Shown here piece by piece: positions 8,234 through 14,711 of a DNA stretch of 39,224 nucleotides; the first letter of the stretch is position 1, and the number at the start of each line of letters is the position of its first letter. The notes under the pieces are model-generated. The model was not told where the DNA came from and searched no databases. It was given only the letters and a program-made list of their open reading frames with translations. The stretch comes from Bermanella sp049115935 (lineage in GTDB: Bacteria; Pseudomonadota; Gammaproteobacteria; Pseudomonadales; Oceanobacteraceae): NCBI GenBank assembly GCA_049115935.1, contig JAGDZK010000062.1:1-39224 (forward strand). Direction: 5' to 3'. Both the position numbers and the translations under genes were made by a program.

Positions 8234-8974
8234 ATGGAATTACTTTGGATTTTGTTTGGCGGCATTATTTTACTGGCCTACACGCTAGAAGCCATTACTG
8301 GTTTTGGCAGTATTGTTATTGCATTGTCATTGGGTGTGTTGTTTTTACCATTTGACAAAATTTTGCCAATACTGGTGGCTTTGAACATTTGTATGACCAG
8401 TGTTTTGGCGTTTAAAAATAGAAAAAGCATTGATAGAAAACTGCTCTTAACTGTGATTTTACCCGGTATGTTATTGGGCACGCTGGCGGGTTATTTTGCG
8501 AAACCTTATTTTGATGATGTGATTTTAAAACAAGTATTTGGCTTGTTAATTGTTTGGTTTGCCGCGCGGGAGCTATGGCGTATGTATCACCAACATATAG
8601 ATGCTGGCCGCCCTTTATGGCTCACAAGATTGATCACATTTGGCGCAGGTATTACCCACGGTTTATTCGCCAGCGGTGGCCCGTTATTGGTGTATGCCGT
8701 AGTCGGAACAAAAATTGATAAAACTCGCTTTAGAGCCACCATGGTATTTGTTTGGTTTACGTTGAACGCATTACTCACCATTGCGTTTTTATTAGATGGC
8801 CGTATGCAGCCGGTATTGATGAATGTTTTATTTTATATCCCGTTATTAGTGGTGGCAGTGAAGCTAGGTAATTATTTACATGAAAAAGTTAAAGAACAAC
8901 ATTTTCGTGTGGCCATATACAGCTTGTTGTTAATGACAGGTGTGATTTTAATCGTTAGTCGCTATTTGAAGTAG
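8234..8974 (+). CDS. TauE/SafE (DUF81) family membrane permease
   Basis: A 246-residue inner-membrane protein with about seven to eight helices. The repeat feature of TauE/SafE proteins is visible twice: an N-terminal GFGSIVIALSLGVLFLPF block and a later AGITHGLFASGGPLLVYAVVG block. Characterised members export sulfite, sulfoacetate or other small organic anions, but many are unassigned. It starts 38 nt after the symporter and ends 15 nt before the amidohydrolase, so it is very probably cotranscribed. An efflux or uptake role for a product of the hydrolase is inference. Confidence 0.87.
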   Translation: MELLWILFGGIILLAYTLEAITGFGSIVIALSLGVLFLPFDKILPILVALNICMTSVLAFKNRKSIDRKLLLTVILPGMLLGTLAGYFAKPYFDDVILKQVFGLLIVWFAARELWRMYHQHIDAGRPLWLTRLITFGAGITHGLFASGGPLLVYAVVGTKIDKTRFRATMVFVWFTLNALLTIAFLLDGRMQPVLMNVLFYIPLLVVAVKLGNYLHEKVKEQHFRVAIYSLLLMTGVILIVSRYLK

Positions 8975-8989
8975 GTTAGGAGAATTTTA

Positions 8990-10780
8990 ATGAAGTACGA
9001 TATTTTAATTAAAAATGGCACTTACTTTGATGGCTCAGAGCACTCTGGTATCAAGGCCGATGTTGCAATTAGTGATGGTAAAATTACCAAAGTTAGCCAA
9101 ACGCCGTTGAGTGTAACGGAAGCTAAAGAAGTATTTGATGCACAAGACCGTTGGGTGACACCGGGTTTTCTAGAAATACATAGCCACTACGATGCGGAAG
9201 TGGTTGCAAGCCCCGCGTTAAAAGAATCCGTGCGTCATGGTATTACCAGTATCGCTATTGGTTCGTGTTCGATTTCAATGGTCAATGCAGAACCAGAGGA
9301 TTGCTCTGATCTATTTACCCGTGTTGAAGCGGTACCACGTGAAGCAGTACTGCCTATTTTACTCGAAAAGAAAAAGTGGAAAAACGCCAAAGGCTATCGC
9401 GAATTTTATGATAACCAACCGTTAGGGCCAAATATTTGCTCGTTCATTGGTCATTCCGATATGCGTGTAGCGGCAATGGGTATTGAGCGGGCAACAAGTG
9501 ATACAAAACCAAGCGAACAAGAAATGCAGGCTATGGAGCGCATGCTTGAAGAGGCACTTGATGCAGGTTGTTTAGGTTTATCCATGATGACCACAAAGCT
9601 CGATAAGCTAGATGGTGATCGTGCTTGGTCACGTCCGCTACCCTCTACGTTTTCGACGTGGTGGGAATTTAAACGTTTATTTAAAATTCTACGTCGTCGT
9701 AATGCCATTTTACAAGGCGCACCGGATGCAGTGAAAAAAGTTAATGTATTTGGTTTTCTATGGCAGGCCCATGGCTTTTTCCGCCGCCCGATGAAAGTGA
9801 CCATGTTAACGGCATTGGATCTAAAATCGAATCCATTCTTGCATCGCATTACTCGCGTTAGTGGTTTTATTGCCAATAAGCTATTACGCGGAAATTTCCG
9901 TTGGCAGACTCTAACCGCGCCTTTTACCATTCACTTAGAAGGGCTGGAAGTGAATGCGTTTGAAGAATTTGAAACCGGTGCAGAAATTCGTGATCTGATG
10001 AACGATGAGGATTCACTTTACAAAAAAATTAACGAACCTGAATTCCGTGAAAAATTTAAAAAACACGTAAGTGAAATTTTCACGGTGGGCTTATGGCATC
10101 GTGACTTTAGCGATAGTTGGATTACCGATTGCCCTGATAAAAGCCTAATTGGTAAAAACTTCGAGCAGGTGGGGCAAGAACTGGGTACCGACCCAGTGGA
10201 TACCTACTTTGATTTAGCCACTAAATACAAAGGTGATTTACGCTGGAAAACGAACTACGGTAATCACCGCCCAGAAATCATGCATAAATTGCTTGCCAGT
10301 CCCTATACTCACGTGGGTTTTGGGGATTCCGGTGCTCATATTCGCTCGTTAGCTATGTATAATTTTCCATTGCGCTTCTTGAAATATGTGCGTGATGCGC
10401 AACTGGAAGGCAAGCCATTTATGACCGTTGCAAAAGGCGTAAATAGGTTAACGGCCGATCTGGCGGATTGGTTTGGCTTAGATGCAGGCCATATTCGTGA
10501 AGGAGATCGTGCTGATGTGGTGATTGTTAATCCTGAAGGGCTGAATGAAGATGTAGATGGTATCAGTGAAGCGCCCATGGAAGGTTTTGGTGTTGATCGC
10601 TTAGTGAAGCGCAACGATGATGCCGTGGACGTTACTATTATTAATGGCAAAGTTGCTTACAAGAAAGGCGATTTTTTTCCTGACAATCTTGGTAAAGAAA
10701 AGGGCTATGGTAGCTTCTTAGAAAACCAATACGTAGAAGAGCGAGAAGTAACCGAAGTGGGCCAAACCGCGATCGCCTAA
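8990..10780 (+). CDS. D-aminoacylase/N-acyl-D-amino-acid deacylase-type amidohydrolase
   Basis: A cytoplasmic metal-dependent hydrolase of 596 residues in the amidohydrolase superfamily. It begins with the usual small beta domain (YDILIKNGTYFDGSEHSGIKADVAI) and has the metal motif H64-S-H66-YD, Cys93 in the position of the D-aminoacylase metal cysteine, GHSDMR, and a C-terminal FGDSGAHIR holding the catalytic Asp, followed by the family's LTADLADWFGLDAGHIREGDRADVVIV block. It is longer than typical D-aminoacylases (about 480), with an insert around residues 210-330 including an Arg/Lys-rich stretch. Substrate is unknown: N-acyl amino acids or another cyclic or acyclic amide. AGGAG precedes ATG 8990. 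Confidence 0.88.
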   Translation: MKYDILIKNGTYFDGSEHSGIKADVAISDGKITKVSQTPLSVTEAKEVFDAQDRWVTPGFLEIHSHYDAEVVASPALKESVRHGITSIAIGSCSISMVNAEPEDCSDLFTRVEAVPREAVLPILLEKKKWKNAKGYREFYDNQPLGPNICSFIGHSDMRVAAMGIERATSDTKPSEQEMQAMERMLEEALDAGCLGLSMMTTKLDKLDGDRAWSRPLPSTFSTWWEFKRLFKILRRRNAILQGAPDAVKKVNVFGFLWQAHGFFRRPMKVTMLTALDLKSNPFLHRITRVSGFIANKLLRGNFRWQTLTAPFTIHLEGLEVNAFEEFETGAEIRDLMNDEDSLYKKINEPEFREKFKKHVSEIFTVGLWHRDFSDSWITDCPDKSLIGKNFEQVGQELGTDPVDTYFDLATKYKGDLRWKTNYGNHRPEIMHKLLASPYTHVGFGDSGAHIRSLAMYNFPLRFLKYVRDAQLEGKPFMTVAKGVNRLTADLADWFGLDAGHIREGDRADVVIVNPEGLNEDVDGISEAPMEGFGVDRLVKRNDDAVDVTIINGKVAYKKGDFFPDNLGKEKGYGSFLENQYVEEREVTEVGQTAIA

Positions 10781-10806
10781 AAGTGAGATAGGTTGTAAAT
10801 GTTAAT

Positions 10807-10836
10807 GCCTCGAATGCATGTTCGGGGCTTTTTTTT
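10807..10836 (+). terminator. Rho-independent terminator after the amidohydrolase
   Basis: GCCTCGAA (10807-10814) pairs with TTCGGGGC (10821-10828), one G-T wobble, loop of 6, followed by eight T's. It ends the four-gene unit begun at 6418. Confidence 0.9.
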
Positions 10837-10860
10837 GGATAGCCTTTTTATGCACTGTGT

Positions 10861-10919
10861 TTTGTAGGAACCCGCACCTGCGGGTGAATAGCTTATCGCT
10901 CGCAGGGCAAGATCGTACA
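10861..10919 (+). repeat. REP element, copy 1 of 3
   Basis: A ~59-nt element starting TTTGTAGGAACCCGCACC and ending TCGTACA. It contains the palindrome ACCCGCA-CC-TGCGGGT and a second arm pair. In this copy the left arm of the second stem is AGCTT rather than GCCCT, so that stem is broken. It resembles the TGTAGGAGCCCGC-type REPs of pseudomonads and relatives. Confidence 0.85.
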
Positions 10920-10974
10920 ACTCTTTCAACAAAGTAGGATGGATGAGCGGTGATACTGAATATATTGTAGATTT

Positions 10975-11033
10975 TTTGTAGGAACCCGCACCTGCGGGTG
11001 AATGCCCTATCGCTCGCAGGGCAGGCTCGTACA
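10975..11033 (+). repeat. REP element, copy 2 of 3
   Basis: Nearly identical to copy 1 and in the same orientation. It has both stems intact: ACCCGCA/TGCGGGT and GCCCT/AGGGC. It is followed at 11048-11078 by another known type of intergenic repeat (GTAGGGTGGGTTAGCGAAGC and its complement-like continuation). Confidence 0.85.
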
Positions 11034-11047
11034 GTGTTTTCAAAAAA

Positions 11048-11078
11048 GTAGGGTGGGTTAGCGAAGCGTAACCCATCA
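11048..11078 (+). repeat. GTAGGGTGGGTTAGCG-type intergenic repeat
   Basis: A 31-nt imperfect palindrome: GGGTGGGTTAGCG pairs loosely with CGTAACCCATC. Sequences of this kind are scattered in many proteobacterial genomes. A decayed relative (GTAGGATGGATGAGCGG) lies at about 10934-10950 after copy 1, so REP plus this element appears to be the repeating unit, at about 114-147-nt spacing. Confidence 0.65.
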
Positions 11079-11121
11079 ATGATGAGCAGCGTTAAAATAA
11101 TACAAAACTTATTGTAAGCTA

Positions 11122-11179
11122 TTTGTAGGAACCCGCACCTGCGGGTGAATGCCCTATCGCTCGTACGGCAAGCTCGTAC
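11122..11179 (+). repeat. REP element, copy 3 of 3
   Basis: The third copy has the palindrome ACCCGCA/TGCGGGT intact. Its second stem has changed (GCCCT against ACGGC). It lies just 10 nt beyond the stop codon of the minus-strand M48 protease gene, so it may form a hairpin in that gene's 3' untranslated region. Confidence 0.85.
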
Positions 11180-11189
11180 CGGTTTGATA

Positions 11190-12026
11190 TCAATTAGATT
11201 GATCGTCTTTTATATTAAGTAAACTTGTTGCTAACGACGTAAGTTCACCGGCTGTATTGTTAAAGTTTCGAATCGTATCAATACGGGATTGCGTGTGCGG
11301 ATGAGTATTAAAAAATTCAACATTTAAACCATCGCCATGTTCCACAAGCATTGCATTAAAAAACTCATCGGCTCCTTGGGTGTGCCCATAAAACTCGCCA
11401 ATGGTTTTTAAGGCTGTGGCATCAGCTTGTTTTTCCATGTCACGATTAAAGCGCAATAAGGTTATGAGTCCAGCCTGGTTTAATAATGTGCCTGTCGTGG
11501 TATCAGAAAAGATCATGGCACTCACTAATTGAATGATTAACCCGCGACTTAACGATTGAATGGGGTGGCGGTGTTGCACATGGGCCATTTCATGGGCCAG
11601 TACCATGGCTAAGCCATTTTCACTTTTTATGTTTTCAATGAGACCTGTGGTCACAAAGATTTGCCCGCCAAGGGTAGCAAATGCATTGGGCGTGGCATCA
11701 TCAAGTAACTGCACGTTATAACTAATGTCGTTATGGCTTTGCGGTGTGAGTTTTTGTAATAAATCTTGCAAGGCCAGTTCTGCCTCGTGCATGTTTTTAT
11801 TGTCTTCTGTGGGTTCGCTTGATTGAGTGACCATAGATGCCACCCAAGACTTTTCCCATGCAAACGGAATATAAGGTGAAAGGGCTTGTGCAAAATATGT
11901 CACACAGGCCACAAACACAACGATGGTTAATACAACCCCTGTTACCAGTAAGAAGAATTCCTTTAATGGTTGTTCTTGCGATGAATTGATGCCTTCTGGA
12001 AACTTAGGATTTTGTTTTGTTGTCAT
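11190..12026 (-). CDS. M48-family membrane-anchored zinc metalloprotease
   Basis: A 278-residue protein with one helix at about 24-48 and a periplasmic or cytoplasmic M48 peptidase domain. The zinc motif is H145-E-M-A-H149 and the third ligand is in E198-KQAD202. The NAFATLGGQIFVTTGLIENIKSENGLAMVLAHEMAHVQHRHP stretch is the signature of the BepA/LoiP/HtpX-type group that degrades misfolded envelope proteins. Its start codon overlaps the stop of the upstream YbjQ-like gene by 4 nt, so the two are translationally coupled. It is the last gene of a three-gene operon. Confidence 0.92.
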   Translation of the reverse strand: MTTKQNPKFPEGINSSQEQPLKEFFLLVTGVVLTIVVFVACVTYFAQALSPYIPFAWEKSWVASMVTQSSEPTEDNKNMHEAELALQDLLQKLTPQSHNDISYNVQLLDDATPNAFATLGGQIFVTTGLIENIKSENGLAMVLAHEMAHVQHRHPIQSLSRGLIIQLVSAMIFSDTTTGTLLNQAGLITLLRFNRDMEKQADATALKTIGEFYGHTQGADEFFNAMLVEHGDGLNVEFFNTHPHTQSRIDTIRNFNNTAGELTSLATSLLNIKDDQSN

Positions 12027-12481
12027 GATTTAGCAATCATTCCTGTACCGTAGGCCAGTACTTCAATTGAACCTAAGCTTTTATTGGCATTGCCAGAAAT
12101 GCGACTGGTTTCAAATTTGGTATTGATAATGGCTTCAGCACCTATGTTACTGGCTTCTTGCTGCATGCGCAGAATAGCTTCACGGCGTGCGCGATCAAGT
12201 AATGATTCATAAGACGTTAAATGGCCACCCACCAAGGTTTTTAAACCTGCAATAATGACCTTAAAATAATCCACCGAAATAACCACGCTGCCCATTACTA
12301 ATTGAGTGTCATGACGAATGTATTCACCGCTTGGTAGGCGTTCGGTAGAGACAAAAATATGTCGAAACTGATCTTCTCGCTGGGTAATACTTTGATAGTG
12401 CTTTTTTTCAGCACGACGACCAAATACATAACCTAAAAAAATAAGGGCTATAAATATCCCAAGTTGGATAAAACCTTCCAT
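12023..12481 (-). CDS. Membrane-anchored YbjQ-like (heavy-metal-binding domain) protein
   Basis: A 152-residue protein. Residues 3-21 (GFIQLGIFIALIFLGYVFG) form a membrane anchor. The rest is a YbjQ/UPF0145-type domain: VIAGLKTLVGGHLTSYESLLDRARREA, ASNIGAEAIINTKFETSRI and a final VEVLAYGTG-like strand. This family forms small ring-like oligomers in structures; its function is not established. GAGGG in the 3' end of the upstream gene serves as its ribosome binding site. The stop overlaps the M48 start, which suggests a shared envelope role. Confidence 0.85.
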   Translation of the reverse strand: MEGFIQLGIFIALIFLGYVFGRRAEKKHYQSITQREDQFRHIFVSTERLPSGEYIRHDTQLVMGSVVISVDYFKVIIAGLKTLVGGHLTSYESLLDRARREAILRMQQEASNIGAEAIINTKFETSRISGNANKSLGSIEVLAYGTGMIAKS

Positions 12482-12483
12482 AT

Positions 12484-12801
12484 TTAGCCCTCAATGATAA
12501 CGGCAGTACCATAGGCTAAGATCTCAGACGCGCCAGCTGTAATGGATGACGTAGAAAAGCGCACATTGATCACGGCATTTGCACCAATAGCTTTTGCCTG
12601 CTCACACATACGATCAACCGCTTCTTGACGGGATTCTTGTAGTAACTCGGTATAACCTTTTAACTCACCACCCACGATATTTTTAAAGCCTGCCATAATG
12701 TCTCGGCCAGCGTGTTTTGCTCTCACGGTACTGCCTTGTACAAGACCAAGATGATTACTAACACGTTTACCTGGGATGATTTCAATATTGCTGATGAGCA
12801 T
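12484..12801 (-). CDS. Soluble YbjQ-like (UPF0145) protein
   Basis: A 105-residue YbjQ-type protein that covers the entire domain: EIIPGKRVSNHLGLVQGSTV, GFKNIVGGELKGYTELLQESRQEA, AKAIGANAVINVRFSTSSI and EILAYGTAVII. The frame is open to an ATG at 12816, but the ATG at 12801 has AAGGA 6-10 nt upstream and gives the normal length, so it is preferred. It is the first gene of the operon and is a paralogue of the downstream anchored copy. The function is unknown. Confidence 0.87.
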   Translation of the reverse strand: MLISNIEIIPGKRVSNHLGLVQGSTVRAKHAGRDIMAGFKNIVGGELKGYTELLQESRQEAVDRMCEQAKAIGANAVINVRFSTSSITAGASEILAYGTAVIIEG

Positions 12802-12901
12802 GTTGATCCTTAACATTAAATTAAATACAAATAAGGCGAGGGAATTTGCCAGAAAAACGCAATAAAGTCGAATACCGTTTTCTAAAATACCCTATGAGCC
12901 A

Positions 12902-12926
12902 TGTGGGAGGGTGCTTGCACGCGACA
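12902..12926 (+). repeat. Single REP unit (TGTGGGAGGG type)
   Basis: This 25-nt unit matches each arm of the inverted repeat at 27924-27987 in 22 of 25 positions. Two of the three differences are a paired change (C to T and G to A) that keeps the internal hairpin (GTGC-TT-GCAC here, GCGC-TC-GCGC there). Confidence 0.8.
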
Positions 12927-12956
12927 AGCCAATTAGAAAAACTAAAGTTAATGTAT

Positions 12957-12991
12957 AAAAAAACCGTTTACGCATAAAGCGTAAACGGTTT
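12957..12991 (-). terminator. Rho-independent terminator of the thiolase gene
   Basis: A perfect 13-bp stem (12961-12973 with 12979-12991, loop ATAAA) runs on the minus strand into seven T's. The heptamer repeat array sits between it and the thiolase stop. Confidence 0.9.
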
Positions 12992-12997
12992 AATTTT

Positions 12998-13067
12998 GTC
13001 TAACGTCTAACGTCTAACGTCTAACGTCTAACGTCTAACGTCTAACGTCTAACGTCTAACGTCTAAC
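12998..13067 (+). repeat. Perfect heptamer tandem array (GTCTAAC x10)
   Basis: Ten uninterrupted copies of GTCTAAC occupy exactly 70 nt. On the thiolase (minus) strand it reads GTTAGAC repeats, beginning 2 nt past the stop codon and ending before the terminator. Related arrays occur at 1536-1563 and 29297-29331. Confidence 0.95.
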
Positions 13068-13069
13068 GA

Positions 13070-14257
13070 TTAAATTAATTCAATCGCCATTGCGGTCGCT
13101 TCACCGCCACCAATACAAAGTGCCGCAACACCTTTGGTTTTGCCTTTCACTTTAAGTGCGTTCATTAGGGTTACGATTAAACGTGAACCAGTGGAACCCA
13201 CTGGGTGACCTTGTGCACACGCACCACCAAAAATGTTTACCGTTTCAGGGTCTAAACCTAAATCAAGGATTGGCATCATGGCAACCATGGCGAATGCTTC
13301 GTTGATTTCGAATAAATCAACATCGTCTTTCGTCCAACCTGTTTTAGCGAATAAGTTTTCAATGGCACCAACTGGTGCAATAGTGAACTCGCTTGGGTGT
13401 TGTGATTGTGTGGCGTGACCAACAATGCGCGCTAGCGGCTTAAGGCCACGTGCAGTAGCTTCGCTTTCGCTCATTAATAAAAGTGCAGATGCGCCATCAG
13501 AAATAGATGAAGCGTTTGCTGCGGTAATGGTGCCGTCTTTTTTGAACGCAGGGCGAAGGGTTGGGATTTTTTCAATGTTTGCATTAAACGGCTGCTCGTC
13601 ATGCTCAACCAAGGTTTCACCACGACGGCTTTTTACTGTAACCGGTACGATTTCATCTTTAAGTAAGCCAGCTTCAATGGCGGTTTTTGCACGGCTTAAA
13701 GATTGAATGGCGTAGTTATCCATATCTTCGCGGCTGTAACCTTTTTTATCGGCAACGTCTTGGGCAAAGCTGCCCATAAGGCGGCCTGTTTCAGCGTCTT
13801 CTAGGCCATCTAAAAACATGTGATCCATTGCTTGGTCAGCGTGACCCATGCGGTAACCTTTACGAGCGTTTGGCAAGATGTAAGGGGCGTTAGACATGCT
13901 TTCCATACCACCTGCAATCATTACAGTGTTAGTACCCGCTTTAATAAGATCGTGTGCAAACATAGTGGCTTTCATACCAGAGCCACACAGTTTGTTGATG
14001 GTGGTGGCACCAGTGAAATCAGGCAAGCCCGCTTTGCGCATAGCTTGACGAGCAGGGCCTTGTTTAAGGCCAGCTGGTAATACGTTGCCCATGATCACTT
14101 CTTGAACATCTTCTGGTTTTAAACCCGCACGTTCTACCGCTTCTTTAATAACAATCGCGCCAAGGTCAGTGGCAGAAACCGCAGAAAGGCTTCCTTGAAA
14201 GCCACCCATTGGAGTACGCACACCACTTACGATAACAACAGAATCTTGATTAGACAT
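13070..14257 (-). CDS. Acetyl-CoA acyltransferase (thiolase)
   Basis: A 395-residue thiolase that joins or splits acyl-CoA with CoA. The nucleophilic cysteine is C91 (INKLCGSGMKA), and the second catalytic pair is H351 (GHPVGSTGSR) and C381 (CIGGGEATA). NEAFA is present. The frame is open to ATG 14269, but ATG 14257 has GAGG about 7-10 nt upstream and gives the usual SNQDSVVIVSGVRTP start. It looks like the acetyl-CoA C-acetyltransferase type (AtoB/PhaA-like), so both ketone/PHB metabolism and beta-oxidation remain possible. It is transcribed away from the lipase cluster. Confidence 0.93.
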   Translation of the reverse strand: MSNQDSVVIVSGVRTPMGGFQGSLSAVSATDLGAIVIKEAVERAGLKPEDVQEVIMGNVLPAGLKQGPARQAMRKAGLPDFTGATTINKLCGSGMKATMFAHDLIKAGTNTVMIAGGMESMSNAPYILPNARKGYRMGHADQAMDHMFLDGLEDAETGRLMGSFAQDVADKKGYSREDMDNYAIQSLSRAKTAIEAGLLKDEIVPVTVKSRRGETLVEHDEQPFNANIEKIPTLRPAFKKDGTITAANASSISDGASALLLMSESEATARGLKPLARIVGHATQSQHPSEFTIAPVGAIENLFAKTGWTKDDVDLFEINEAFAMVAMMPILDLGLDPETVNIFGGACAQGHPVGSTGSRLIVTLMNALKVKGKTKGVAALCIGGGEATAMAIELI

Positions 14258-14711
14258 AACAAACCTCATACTGAATCAGGGCGTGCCCTGGAAAGACCCA
14301 CTTTAAAGTGAGCCAAGGAATTAAGGGCGCAAATTGTAGCAAGCTTCAACACAAGCCACCATGGCCAGCTTGCCCAAGTAAGGGGTTGTTTGAATATTGT
14401 ACGCAGCTCTCAAAATTAACCTTTTTTGACCGTAAATGTATGAATTGGATACAGAATTATCTTGCTGAGTCTAAAAAAAGACTTCATATTAGTCGCACTT
14501 AGTGTAATCACTCTAAAAGTAGAACAGATGTACCGTGTTCAAACGGTTGTTTGATTAAAAACATCAATTAAGCCCACTACTATGGGGTTAATCATACTTT
14601 AGTGTGATCTTATTTGAGCGGCCCTTAGATATATTCGGGGCAGTTCAATAGGCTATGGCCTCAACTATTAAGCAAGTCCTAACAATCATAAAAACAAGGG
14701 GAACTACTCCT
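14258..14711. promoter_or_regulatory. Divergent regulatory region between thiolase and lipase
   Basis: The 454-nt region carries likely promoters for both divergent genes. TTAGTGTAATC (14499-14509) and TTAGTGTGATC (14599-14609) are near-identical direct repeats exactly 100 bp apart. ATCATAC (14591-14597) and GTGTGAT (14602-14608) form an imperfect palindrome around the second, and TTGAT (14551-14555) with ATCAA (14563-14567) form another with a 7-nt spacer. These are candidate operators, possibly for the LuxR-type protein encoded at 21175. No coding sequence is supported. Confidence 0.4.

Noticed and set aside
9451..9930. 159-codon minus-strand frame inside the amidohydrolase gene
   Set aside because: The opposite strand encodes a complete conserved enzyme; the frame has no known domain.
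10777..11079. Minus-strand frame of 100 codons between amidohydrolase and M48
   Set aside because: Its repeated peptide (ALRAI-SYSPAGAGSYK) is just a translation of the REP elements.
12998..13067. CRISPR array
   Set aside because: Units are 7 bp with no spacers, and there are no cas genes.
14551..14567. FNR box
   Set aside because: TTGAT and ATCAA are separated by 7 nt rather than the required 4.
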